From positions 1 to 41,581 of the IMG/VR virus record IMGVR_UViG_3300032284_002141: DNA of 41,581 nucleotides; one strand, 5' to 3'. Every line of letters begins with the position of its first letter. The stretch's first letter is position 1. The position numbers were made by a program, and so were the translations under genes. Shown piece after piece: positions 21,725 to 29,461 of this stretch. This stretch comes from a virus. The notes under the pieces are model-generated. The model was not told the origin of the DNA. It saw only the letters and a program-made list of their open reading frames with translations, and did no database searches.

Positions 21725-22345
21725 ATGATCATTGGCATTTCAGGATTCATTGGCAGCGGCAAAGACACAGCCGCAAACTACTTGGTAGGCTTTCACGGAT
21801 TTAGACGCGACAGCTTTGCAGGCGCACTCAAAGATGCAGTGGCCGCTGTGTTTGGGTGGGACAGAGAACTCTTAGAGGGCTTGACTCCCGAAGCACGAGC
21901 CTGGCGCGAACAAGTAGATCCATGGTGGGCAGAACGCTTAAACATGCCCACCTTAACTCCACGTTGGGTATTGCAGTATTGGGGCACAGAAGTTTGCCGT
22001 CACGGATTCCACGATGACATCTGGATTGCCGCACTTGAAAATAGACTGAATCGACGCACAGATCACACTGTTATCAGCGATGTACGTTTCCCCAATGAAA
22101 TCCGATCAATCAAACGTGCTGGCGGCAAGATCATATGGGTGCAACGTGGGGAACTGCCTTGGTGGCACGACATTGCAGTCAAAGCCAATGCTGGTAACCT
22201 AGATGCACAGCAAGTGTTACGATCACACAATATTCATGCTAGCGAAACAGCTTGGGTTGGCACAGAGTTTGATCACGTTATTGACAACAACAGGTCTGTT
22301 GAGTTTATGTATGCAGACCTCAAAAATCTGGTAGCAACGGACTAG
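21725..22345 (+). CDS. deoxynucleoside monophosphate kinase (gp1-like)
   Basis: A P-loop opens the protein: MIIGISGFIGSGKDTAANYL (G7-x4-G12-K13-D14-T15). F-A-G-A-L-K-D-A-V-A follows, as in T4 dNMP kinase (QLAGPIKDALAY), then LTPRWVLQYWGTEVCRHGFH (compare RRLMQALGTDL), a W-I-A-A-L segment and VISDVRFPNEIRSIKRAGGK with the Walker-B-like D-V-R-F-P-N-E motif. It would phosphorylate dNMPs to dNDPs for phage DNA synthesis in the cytoplasm. 206 aa compares with 241 aa in T4. It starts immediately after the terminator T-run, so its expression probably needs the weak promoter at 21675 or read-through. It converges with the minus-strand zinc protein, overlapping by 26 bases. Confidence 0.85.
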   Translation: MIIGISGFIGSGKDTAANYLVGFHGFRRDSFAGALKDAVAAVFGWDRELLEGLTPEARAWREQVDPWWAERLNMPTLTPRWVLQYWGTEVCRHGFHDDIWIAALENRLNRRTDHTVISDVRFPNEIRSIKRAGGKIIWVQRGELPWWHDIAVKANAGNLDAQQVLRSHNIHASETAWVGTEFDHVIDNNRSVEFMYADLKNLVATD

Positions 22346-22667
22346 GCTTCCAGGTAGTTCTGCTGTTGTTGATTTCAATCCTGCAGTTGGCACACACTGA
22401 TCTTAGGTTAACCCAGTCATTGTTTTTTAAGTTGCCATCGATGTAAAACACAAACATCTGATCCAGTGTCTTTGCTTTAAAGTTACACTTCTCACACGTT
22501 AGCTTCTTGGTATATCCAGTCTTAGCCCAAGCCAATGGTTTGGGCTTTACCTTTTTTCCTTTGCTAGAACAGCTACTGCACACACGACGATACCTGACTC
22601 GATCGCCGGAGTGATAGTTTATGGCCACAGGATTGCCATGACAAACGGTGCAAAGTGGTCTATCCAT
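22320..22667 (-). CDS. zinc-ribbon protein with degenerate HNH-like end
   Basis: Eight Cys in four pairs: C-T-V-C near 6-9, C-S-S-C near 30-33, C-E-K-C near 58-61 and C-A-N-C near 92-95, consistent with two zinc sites. Between the last pairs, FVFYIDGNLKNNDWVNLRSV looks like the HNH core H-x-D-G-N...N-x-L..., but the expected catalytic His before Asp is Tyr/Ile, so nuclease activity is doubtful. The C-terminus TWKPSPLLPDF is distinctive and, as far as I recall, conserved in marine T4-like phages. Function unknown; a nucleic-acid-binding role is inferred. It is a single minus-strand gene with a late-type motif 6 bases before its start. Confidence 0.65.
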   Translation of the reverse strand: MDRPLCTVCHGNPVAINYHSGDRVRYRRVCSSCSSKGKKVKPKPLAWAKTGYTKKLTCEKCNFKAKTLDQMFVFYIDGNLKNNDWVNLRSVCANCRIEINNSRTTWKPSPLLPDF

Positions 22668-22672
22668 ACAGG

Positions 22673-22678
22673 TATTTA
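22673..22678 (-). promoter_or_regulatory. late-type promoter motif TAAATA (minus strand)
   Basis: The minus strand reads GCTAAATACC. The core ends five bases before the ATG at 22667, so T4-like initiation would give a leaderless mRNA. Confidence 0.5.
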
Positions 22679-22696
22679 GCTATATGCAATAAACAA

Positions 22697-22710
22697 ACCT
22701 TTCGAAAGGT
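22697..22710. repeat. 14-base perfect palindrome
   Basis: ACCTTTCGAAAGGT, self-complementary without a separate loop, between the divergent zinc-protein and sheath promoters. It could be a protein-binding site or a small hairpin; there is no U-run after it. Confidence 0.5.
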
Positions 22711-22742
22711 AGTTGTATACCACCGTTTTAATACCATTCTGG

Positions 22743-22748
22743 TAAATA
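22743..22748 (+). promoter_or_regulatory. late-type promoter motif TAAATA for the sheath gene
   Basis: GGTAAATATC, 31 bases before the sheath ATG at 22780. It leaves room for a ~26-base leader containing AAAAGGA. The motif overlaps a small inverted repeat TACCA-TTC-TGGTA (22732-22744). Confidence 0.6.
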
Positions 22749-22779
22749 TCATTAACATGTATTGAAAAGGAAAAATACC

Positions 22780-25700
22780 ATGGCACTAACTTCACCAGGA
22801 TTACAAATTACAGTAACCGACGAAAGTCAATACGTACCAGGAGCTGTAGGCACAGTACCCTTGGTTGTCTTGGCTACTGCACAAGATAAAATCGTCAACG
22901 GAGCAGTTGCATCTGGAACAACCAAAGCAACAGCCGGCGTTCTACAACAATTTAACAGTCAGCGAGAACTAGTTTCTGCGCTTGGATATCCATACTTCGA
23001 ACAAAGTGCCGCAGGCACACCTGTACACGGTGGCGAGCGTAACGAATATGGTTTGATGGCAGCATACAGCGCCATGGGACTGGGCAACAGAATTCTAGCT
23101 CTAAGAGCTGACATTAATCTAGATGAACTGGCAAAAACAGCAGTACGTCCCAAAGGCCAAGTGGCCGACGGCACATACTGGCTAGACACAGCCAACACCA
23201 AATGGGGTGTTACAGAATGGGATGCGGCCACTGGCACATTTACATCACAGGCTCTTACTGTTATCACTTCTGCCACTGACACCATCGGCTCAAATCCTCC
23301 TACACCGTTGAACAGCATTGGTGCAGTTGGCAGTTATGCTGTGGTTGCGTCTAGTGTTTACAACTACATATTCTACAAGAATTACATGAATGAATGGGTG
23401 GAAGTTGGCAGCACTGCTTGGCAACTGAGCTATCCTACAGTGACTGGCAGTAACGCCAATCCTACTCTTGGTGCTACTGGCTGGATTGTTAACATCAATA
23501 CCACCGCAGTAACCATCAACGGTACAGCGTTGACTGATATCATCAGCGCCATTAACAATGCCAACATCATTGGTGTAACAGCAGAAACTGATCTTGCTGT
23601 CAGCGGTGGCGCACTAATGCTGTATGTTACCAGTGCTTCAAGATCCAACGGCACCGTGGCCGACGGAAGAACATACATCGAAAACGATGACAACATGAAC
23701 AATGTGTTGAGCGCAGTTGGTATCACAGCTGGTTATCACAATTCACCTGCATTGGAGTTTGGCAGCTATACACAGATTCCAAGTTGGAGAAGCACTGACA
23801 TACAACCTCGCCCCAGCGGCAGCGTGTTTATCAAAACCAGCGCATTGGGTGCAGGTGCCAGTTTGGCATTTAAAGTTTACAGTTCTTCAACTGCACAGTT
23901 CACAGCACTAAGTGCAAGTCTTTACTCAGACGAAAATGCAGCCTTGTATGGACTAGATCCTACCAAAGGCGGTCTTGGTATTGCCAAAGGCACATTGTTT
24001 GTACAGTATGACTATTTTGGTGACATGACAGCAACCATGCGTGCCTTGGTACGTACCGCTACAGGTCAGACCAAAGTCATTGGCTCAACACCGGCTGGCG
24101 CATTCAATGGTGCAGACAGCTTTACATTGACCACATCTGTTGTTGGTTCTGCAACGCCTGTGACTTATACCATTGGTATGAATGGCGGAACTACCAAACA
24201 GAATTTTGTTGCACAGTTGTTGGCAGCAAATATTCCCAACGTCACTGCTGGAATTGAAATAAACGGTTCTATCAGCATTACACACACTGCCGGCGGTACA
24301 ATTAGTCTTATGAATGTTGGTGGCGGCACAGCAGTAACTGATGCTGGATTCACTGGTAATACCACAGGCGCACGTCTTGCACCTGATGGAGCCATTGTTC
24401 TAAGTAACTTTGCACCATTACAATATGTGCCTGATTCAAATCAGCCATATACTCCTCCAGTAGATGGAACACTATGGTATTCTGGTAACCTTGAAGCTGA
24501 CATCATGATCAACGACATTGGTGGTTGGAAAGGTTACAGAATGGTTAATTCTGATGCACGTGGTTACGACCTAACTGCAACAGACATGAATGGACCAATT
24601 TTCTCTGCTACTAAACCTGCCACACAAACATCAGGTGACGCTCTAGTAGCTGGCGATCTGTGGATTGACACCAGCGACTTAGAAAACTATCCAAAGATGT
24701 ACCGTTACAGCGGAACTACTTTTGTGTCAATTGACAACACAGACTTTGTTGATCAAAACGGTATTGTGTTTGCTGATGCACGTTGGGACACAGATGGCAC
24801 AATGGATCCAGTTGTTGATGCATTGCCTGCAATCACTGACCTATTGGTAAGCAATTACAAAGATCTAGATTGCCCAGACTATCGTTTGTATGCTCGCGGT
24901 ACACTGTTGTTCAACACACGCCGTAGCACATTTAACGTTAAGAAGTATGTGAGCAACTTGTTTACAGCAACAAATTATCCAAACGCAAGCCTGCCAGCAG
25001 TTGCCGCAACATGGGTAAGCGCCAGTGGTCTTGCTGATGATGCTAGCCCATACATGGGACACCGCGCACAGCGTCAGATGATTGTCAAGGCCATGCAAGC
25101 AGCCATCACTGCCAGCACAGAGATACGTGAAGAACGATTCACATTCACCTTGATTGCTGCACCTGGATACCCTGAACTGGCAGACGAAATGGTATCATTA
25201 AACAACGATCGCAAGAACACTGCATTTGTTATTGGTGACACACCACTCAGCTTACCAGCCAACGGTGTTGATATTGTTAACTGGAGCAGTGGCGTAAAAG
25301 GTTCTTATGGACCAGGACTGACCACAGCAGACCCATACTTGGGTGTGTTCTATCCAGCATGTATCACATCAGATGTGTCTGGTAACGAAATCTGTATGCC
25401 AGCAAGCCACATGGCTCTGCGTACATTCATACGCAGTGACAACCTAAGCTATCAGTGGTTTGCGCCAGCAGGCACACGTCGTGGCTTGGTTGACAACGCT
25501 ACCAACATTGGTTACCTAAAGACATCTGGTTCAACCACTGTGTTTGTACAAAACAGCATTAACCAAGGACTACGTGACACCATGTACGAAAATGCAGTTA
25601 ATCCTATTACCAATTTACCAGGTGTGGGTCTAACAGTGTTTGGACAGAAAACACGCAACGGAACTGCCAGTGCATTGGATCGTATCAATGTGGCACGCCT

Positions 25701-26001
25701 AGTCAACTACATCCGTACTATCCTGGCCAAGTCTGGAAACGGATTCTTGTTTGAACCTAATGACAAGCAAACACGTGATCAGTTCAAGGCAGTTATTTCT
25801 AGTGCATTCAATGACATTAAAGCAAAACGTGGTATCTACGACTACCTGGTAGTTTGTGACACCAGCAATAATACTCCCGAGCGTGTGGCTAGAAACGAAT
25901 TGTATTTGGATATTGCAATTGAGCCAACCAAAGATGTTGAGTTCATCTACATTCCGATTCGCTTGAAGAACCCTGGTGACATTGCCAAGCTAGGAACATA
26001 A
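22780..26001 (+). CDS. gp18: tail sheath protein (gp18-like), enlarged
   Basis: I chose ATG 22780 over the in-frame TTG at 22762 because AAAAGGA sits inside that extension and the protein then begins MALTSPGLQITVTDES, the usual sheath start. The C-terminal third is typical gp18: FTLIAAPGYPELADEM, a long helix-strand region, NVARLVNYIRTILAKSGNGF, FNDIKAKRGIYDYLVVCD and VEFIYIPIRLKNPGDIAKLG. It polymerises around the tail tube and contracts at infection. At 1073 aa it is well beyond T4 gp18 (659 aa). The extra length lies mainly at residues ~130-620 and includes W-x-D-T modules (GTYWLDTANTKWG, GTLWYSGNLEADI, DLWIDTSDLENYP) like those in the fibre genes. The insert is probably exposed on the sheath surface. 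Confidence 0.92.
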   Translation: MALTSPGLQITVTDESQYVPGAVGTVPLVVLATAQDKIVNGAVASGTTKATAGVLQQFNSQRELVSALGYPYFEQSAAGTPVHGGERNEYGLMAAYSAMGLGNRILALRADINLDELAKTAVRPKGQVADGTYWLDTANTKWGVTEWDAATGTFTSQALTVITSATDTIGSNPPTPLNSIGAVGSYAVVASSVYNYIFYKNYMNEWVEVGSTAWQLSYPTVTGSNANPTLGATGWIVNINTTAVTINGTALTDIISAINNANIIGVTAETDLAVSGGALMLYVTSASRSNGTVADGRTYIENDDNMNNVLSAVGITAGYHNSPALEFGSYTQIPSWRSTDIQPRPSGSVFIKTSALGAGASLAFKVYSSSTAQFTALSASLYSDENAALYGLDPTKGGLGIAKGTLFVQYDYFGDMTATMRALVRTATGQTKVIGSTPAGAFNGADSFTLTTSVVGSATPVTYTIGMNGGTTKQNFVAQLLAANIPNVTAGIEINGSISITHTAGGTISLMNVGGGTAVTDAGFTGNTTGARLAPDGAIVLSNFAPLQYVPDSNQPYTPPVDGTLWYSGNLEADIMINDIGGWKGYRMVNSDARGYDLTATDMNGPIFSATKPATQTSGDALVAGDLWIDTSDLENYPKMYRYSGTTFVSIDNTDFVDQNGIVFADARWDTDGTMDPVVDALPAITDLLVSNYKDLDCPDYRLYARGTLLFNTRRSTFNVKKYVSNLFTATNYPNASLPAVAATWVSASGLADDASPYMGHRAQRQMIVKAMQAAITASTEIREERFTFTLIAAPGYPELADEMVSLNNDRKNTAFVIGDTPLSLPANGVDIVNWSSGVKGSYGPGLTTADPYLGVFYPACITSDVSGNEICMPASHMALRTFIRSDNLSYQWFAPAGTRRGLVDNATNIGYLKTSGSTTVFVQNSINQGLRDTMYENAVNPITNLPGVGLTVFGQKTRNGTASALDRINVARLVNYIRTILAKSGNGFLFEPNDKQTRDQFKAVISSAFNDIKAKRGIYDYLVVCDTSNNTPERVARNELYLDIAIEPTKDVEFIYIPIRLKNPGDIAKLGT

Positions 26002-26010
26002 ACTGGGTAG

Positions 26011-26040
26011 TTAACTGAGTGGTTGAGGCCACTCAGTTAA
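26011..26040 (+). ncRNA. strong hairpin between sheath and tube genes
   Basis: TTAACTGAGTGG (26011-26022) and CCACTCAGTTAA (26029-26040) are perfect 12-bp arms around a six-base loop (TTGAGG). No T-run follows (AACCAATATT), so it does not look like a standard terminator. It could be an RNA processing or 3'-stabilising element for the sheath mRNA, or a factor-assisted terminator. Confidence 0.75.
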
Positions 26041-26053
26041 AACCAATATTAAA

Positions 26054-26060
26054 ATAAATA
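26054..26060 (+). promoter_or_regulatory. late-type promoter motif for the tube gene
   Basis: ATAAATA ends 19 bases before the tube ATG and is followed by a good ribosome-binding site (AGGAG, 26069-26073). Confidence 0.65.
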
Positions 26061-26079
26061 AGAGTAATAGGAGAATAAA

Positions 26080-26709
26080 ATGGCAGTATCATCATTAAAT
26101 AACTTTTCAGTATGGAACGGAACACTGAGCCAACAAGGCATGTTGATGCCCAAGCTAAAGTATCGTTTCAGAACAACATTCCAAGGATTTGGTCTAGGCG
26201 GTGATTTGGTTGAACTAACTAAACAAGTTATTGATATCAAGCGTCCAAGTGTTAACTTCAATCCAATCACTGTTGATGTTTACAACTCAAAAGTATATTT
26301 GCAGGGCAAGCCTGAATGGCAAGAAACCACAGTAAACTTACGTGATGATGCATCAGGTATTGTTACTCAGTTGGTTGGACAACAAGTTCAGAAACAGTTT
26401 GACTTTTTGGAACAAGCCAGTGCTGCCAGCGGTGGTGACTACAAGTTCTCATTGGTCTATGAAGTACTAGATGGCAGTAACGGTGCTTACCTGGCTGCTG
26501 GTGGTGGTGTATTAGAAACATGGGAACTGTATGGTTGCTTTATTAGTCAAGTTGACTACGGTGACATGAACTACGGCACAAATGATCCAGCAACCATTGC
26601 ATTGACATTGAGATTTGATAATGCAATTCAAACTGGTAACAATCCTGGCATTGGTGCTAAGGTTATCCAGAGCGTTATCAACACTGTCACAGGTGGCGGC
26701 GCTTACTAA
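26080..26709 (+). CDS. gp19: tail tube protein (gp19-like)
   Basis: 209 residues directly after the sheath gene, the invariant T4 order. Motifs: PKLKYRFRTTFQGFGL, a strand VIDIKRPSVNFNPITVDVYN, KPEWQETTVNLRDDASGIVT and a closing strand TWELYGCFISQVDYGDMNYG...IALTLRFDNA, the beta-barrel layout of hexameric tail-tube subunits. It forms the inner tube through which DNA passes. It is slightly longer than T4 gp19 (163 aa), with a Gly-rich C-terminal tail. It has its own late-type promoter and AGGAG site and a strong terminator after it, so it can be a single-gene unit, as suits a highly expressed protein. Confidence 0.9.
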   Translation: MAVSSLNNFSVWNGTLSQQGMLMPKLKYRFRTTFQGFGLGGDLVELTKQVIDIKRPSVNFNPITVDVYNSKVYLQGKPEWQETTVNLRDDASGIVTQLVGQQVQKQFDFLEQASAASGGDYKFSLVYEVLDGSNGAYLAAGGGVLETWELYGCFISQVDYGDMNYGTNDPATIALTLRFDNAIQTGNNPGIGAKVIQSVINTVTGGGAY

Positions 26710-26724
26710 TCCGCAGAACTTTAC

Positions 26725-26750
26725 AAGCCCCACTTCGGTGGGGTTTTTTT
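26725..26750 (+). terminator. intrinsic terminator with UUCG tetraloop
   Basis: CCCCAC-TTCG-GTGGGG followed by seven T; the flanking AAG/TTT extends the stem. A textbook stable terminator after the tube gene. Confidence 0.93.
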
Positions 26751-26753
26751 ATG

Positions 26754-26761
26754 GATAAATA
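26754..26761 (+). promoter_or_regulatory. late-type promoter motif GATAAATA
   Basis: Just after the tube terminator and 26 bases before the ATG at 26788; restarts transcription for the next genes. Confidence 0.65.
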
Positions 26762-26787
26762 TTTGTATAACTTTGGATACCGAATAG

Positions 26788-28113
26788 ATGCTTTATAATT
26801 ACGCCCACGCCACAACCTTGTTCACAGGCGGACCCAAATTGCCGCGTCCATTGGATCCCAAAGCTGCATGGATGTTTCAGGTGCGCTTTGAGCTCAATTC
26901 CGAAGTGTCTAGATTTGCTCGTTACAACAACAATGAACTGGAAGCTGGCATGCTGGCCACACAGGTACAACTACCAAAGTTCACAGTAGAAAACAAAGTG
27001 TTCAATGCCTACAATCGAGTCAATCTGGTACAAAGCAAAATCAAATATGAGCCAGTGACACTTACCTTCCATGACGACCACTCAAACATTGTGTTGGGTC
27101 TATGGAAAGATTACTTTGCATACTACTACAGAGACGGTGACTACGGTGTAGGTGGTGGTCAGGATAGCATACACTCAGGCTATGCCGCACAACACAAGTA
27201 TGCTCCGAGAGAAGAACGTGACTGGGGTTACTCGTTACGTAAAGAATCAAAACAGGATTCTCGTTACATCAACGCAATTAGAATATACAGCCTGAGTCAG
27301 GGCCGATTCTCAGAATACATTCTGGTCAATCCCATGATCACCAGCTTCCAGCATGGAGAACACAATGTCAGCGAAGGCACAACATTGATGAAACACACCA
27401 TGACAGTGAATTATGAAACTGTGTTGTACTATGACGGTGATGTCACTGAAGATACTGTGTTGGGCATTGGCGCACCATTGCACTATGCCACCTACGGCAG
27501 TTACTTGAAAGAAGAAAGCGGCAACGAAACAGCAGTCAACAATGTCACAGCCACACAAAGATCAAATCAGATACGTAGTGATATTTCAGACCCCAACGGA
27601 AAGTTCAGCAACGATCCCAACAAATGGGCCAACCTTGGCAACACAAAAAATTCAGTGTTGACCGCACTACAGAAAACCGAAGTGAGTCGAACCTTGGAAC
27701 AAACACAACTGGCCAAGGCCGGTGGCAGTTCACGAGGCTTTGTTATTCCCTATGTCAACCCCAGTGCTCAGAATACCGGCATACCGGCAAACAACAGCAA
27801 CATGTCGAGTATGAATACTGGCATGTATCAACGAGGACAGTTGCCACCTGGCACTGGCCAAGTCTGGACTGACCGTGATGGCAATCCCATACGGTCCGGC
27901 GATGGCAGTTTTGTGAGAAGCAACACACCAGCCACCAATGCTGTGTCCAGCAATGGCAGTGATATAGCCACACGTGGCAGCATAGACAAAACAGAATCAA
28001 CTTTTGCTGCTCCGCCCAAAGACAACGCCGATGGCAGTACTACATCGCAGAGCTACAAGGTCTACGATCTCACAGCATTGAGACCAATTAACAATCCACC
28101 TGAAACGATTTAA
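26788..28113 (+). CDS. tube-like baseplate/tail junction protein (gp54/gp48 type)
   Basis: The first ~250 residues have a tail-tube-like layout: AAWMFQVRFELNSEVSRFA, QVQLPKFTVENKVFNAYNRV, KYEPVTLTFHDDHSNIVLGL WKDYF, then a later strand pair with YILVNPMITSFQHGEHNVSE and TMTVNYETVLYYDG. This is the gp19-fold pattern also seen in T4 gp54 and gp48, which start tube assembly on the baseplate. The remaining ~190 residues are polar, low complexity (N/S/T/G rich) and probably disordered. Position directly after gp19 supports a tail-tube-related role. Which T4 counterpart it equals is uncertain; a second tube-type protein is the safest reading. Neither signal peptide nor catalytic motif is seen. Confidence 0.65.
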   Translation: MLYNYAHATTLFTGGPKLPRPLDPKAAWMFQVRFELNSEVSRFARYNNNELEAGMLATQVQLPKFTVENKVFNAYNRVNLVQSKIKYEPVTLTFHDDHSNIVLGLWKDYFAYYYRDGDYGVGGGQDSIHSGYAAQHKYAPREERDWGYSLRKESKQDSRYINAIRIYSLSQGRFSEYILVNPMITSFQHGEHNVSEGTTLMKHTMTVNYETVLYYDGDVTEDTVLGIGAPLHYATYGSYLKEESGNETAVNNVTATQRSNQIRSDISDPNGKFSNDPNKWANLGNTKNSVLTALQKTEVSRTLEQTQLAKAGGSSRGFVIPYVNPSAQNTGIPANNSNMSSMNTGMYQRGQLPPGTGQVWTDRDGNPIRSGDGSFVRSNTPATNAVSSNGSDIATRGSIDKTESTFAAPPKDNADGSTTSQSYKVYDLTALRPINNPPETI

Positions 28114-28115
28114 TC

Positions 28116-28496
28116 ATGGCAGCCATACCATCAAACCTAGTTGGACCAAATTTTACTGTGAATCAGAACAGTAGCACACAGACCTATTTCAACAACTACT
28201 TTACTAAAAATTATTCGGTCAGCAGTAATGCCAACGATGCCATTGTCAGCTATTTTGAAACAGTGACCAACAATGCCAAATCTGCACAAGCAGTGGCAGC
28301 CGCGGTCATATACACCAGCGTCAGTAGAGAAATTGATCCCATGACTGTGTTGGAAAAATTCAAACGTTTGCCACCCGGCGAGCTAAACGGCTACCTTACA
28401 GCATTCTTAAATCTCAATAGAGTTCCAACCAGTCTATTGGGTGTTACCAACCAGCCCACGGTGGGCAAATATATTGAACGGTGTATATTACCATAA
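28116..28496 (+). CDS. small conserved hypothetical protein next to gp4
   Basis: 126 residues. The N-terminus is polar (N/S/T rich: VGPNFTVNQNSSTQTYFNNY); the rest is helical, with MTVLEKFKRLPPGELNGYLT followed by AFLNLNRVPTSLLGVTNQ and a final IERCILP. I recall similar proteins beside gp4 in marine T4-like phages but not a function. The gene starts two bases after the tube-like gene and its stop overlaps the gp4 start (TAATG), so all three are probably translated from one mRNA. The company suggests a virion or assembly role, inferred only. Confidence 0.65.
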   Translation: MAAIPSNLVGPNFTVNQNSSTQTYFNNYFTKNYSVSSNANDAIVSYFETVTNNAKSAQAVAAAVIYTSVSREIDPMTVLEKFKRLPPGELNGYLTAFLNLNRVPTSLLGVTNQPTVGKYIERCILP

Positions 28497-28930
28497 TGGG
28501 CAAATTTGCAAACGGGTTCTATCAACTACTAAACCCAGAAAAATATGTAGGCAACGGCACACCACACTACAGATCCGGGTGGGAACACACAGTCATGCGT
28601 ATGTGTGACAACAATCCCAGTATTCTACAATGGGCCAGTGAAAGCATAAGAATCAACTATACCAATCCTTTTACCAACAAGGCCACGATCTATGTACCAG
28701 ACTTCTTTGTCAGATACATAGATGCCAACAGCAAGGTACATTCAGAAATCTGGGAAGTCAAACCCGACACACAGACCACGCTGGAAAATGCCCGTAGCAC
28801 CAAGGATCAAGCAGCCGCGGTATTGAACATGTACAAGTGGCAGGCAGCCCGTGCTTGGTGTAATGCACAGGGCATTTCATTTAGAATCCTGACCGAAAAG
28901 GATATATTTGCCCAGGGCGGCAGTCGGTAA
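28496..28930 (+). CDS. gp4: head completion protein/nuclease (gp4-like)
   Basis: I place the start at ATG 28496, overlapping the upstream stop, rather than GTG 28481. The protein (144 aa) then begins MGKFANGFYQLLNPEKYVGN, matching T4 gp4 (MGAYKGIFKPYNPEKYSGN). YRSGWEHTVMRMCDNNPSIL with W-A-S-E-S and YVPDFFVRYID...EIWEVKP carry the restriction-endonuclease-like core (E, P-D, E-x-K: here E near 37, PDF near 69, EVKP near 89). T4 length is 150 aa. gp4 acts in head completion after packaging, readying filled heads for neck attachment. Its stop codon lies in a TAAATA motif. Confidence 0.85.
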   Translation: MGKFANGFYQLLNPEKYVGNGTPHYRSGWEHTVMRMCDNNPSILQWASESIRINYTNPFTNKATIYVPDFFVRYIDANSKVHSEIWEVKPDTQTTLENARSTKDQAAAVLNMYKWQAARAWCNAQGISFRILTEKDIFAQGGSR

Positions 28931-28933
28931 ATA
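28928..28933 (+). promoter_or_regulatory. late-type promoter motif overlapping the gp4 stop
   Basis: CGGTAAATATC: the stop TAA of gp4 starts the motif. It ends 5 bases before the next ATG, so T4-like initiation falls on the ATG of gp16. Confidence 0.5.
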
Positions 28934-28938
28934 TCTGC

Positions 28939-29442
28939 ATGACTAAAAAATTAGAACGACTACTTAATCTGGCGCCACCGCCAGAAGAAGTTGACAATGC
29001 CATTGATATTGCAGCAGAGCAAGCCACTATAGAAGAAAACCAATTGGTAATCACTGAGGTTAACTCTGCCATAGACAAAATTGATGCTGCATTACCATTG
29101 GTTAGGGACTTGGAAGCTGGCGATGAAGAACTTGACGAACTGGCCCGAATGGCCACCGACAGTTACAAGGACCTGATTGATCTAGGAATGAATGTGGACA
29201 GTCGCTTTGCTGGTACCATATTACAAACAGCAGGCGTACTGTTGGGGCATGCCATCACAGCAAAGACTGCCAAAATGGATAAAAAATTGCGTATGATTAA
29301 CCTGCAACTCAGCAAGCAAAGGTTAGATCTACAAAAAGAAAAAGCTCAAGGAGCCGAGCCTCCTGTAGACGGACAAGGTGTGGTACTGGACAGAAATGCC
29401 CTGCTGACACAGATACTAAATCAAAACAAATTGAATAAATAG
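28939..29442 (+). CDS. gp16: terminase small subunit (gp16-like)
   Basis: 167 residues (T4 gp16: 164). It is highly helical, with an acidic N-terminal third and a core DELARMATDSYKDLIDLGMN, then AGTILQTAGVLLGHAITAKT and a long coiled-coil-like helix KMDKKLRMINLQLSKQRLDL. This matches the T4 small-terminase layout of D-[DE]-Y..R..Y.DLI..G followed by repeated helices. It would form the ring that recognises or regulates DNA entry and works with gp17. The large subunit lies about 5.5 kb downstream, not adjacent. There is no Shine-Dalgarno before the start, and the late motif is almost on the ATG. Confidence 0.75.
   Translation: MTKKLERLLNLAPPPEEVDNAIDIAAEQATIEENQLVITEVNSAIDKIDAALPLVRDLEAGDEELDELARMATDSYKDLIDLGMNVDSRFAGTILQTAGVLLGHAITAKTAKMDKKLRMINLQLSKQRLDLQKEKAQGAEPPVDGQGVVLDRNALLTQILNQNKLNK
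29436..29441 (+). promoter_or_regulatory. late-type promoter motif overlapping the gp16 stop region
   Basis: AATAAATAG: the gp16 stop (TAG, 29440-29442) overlaps its end. It is 20 bases before the next ATG, with AAAGGGA in between. Confidence 0.6.
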
Positions 29443-29461
29443 AATATAAAGGGATAATGAC

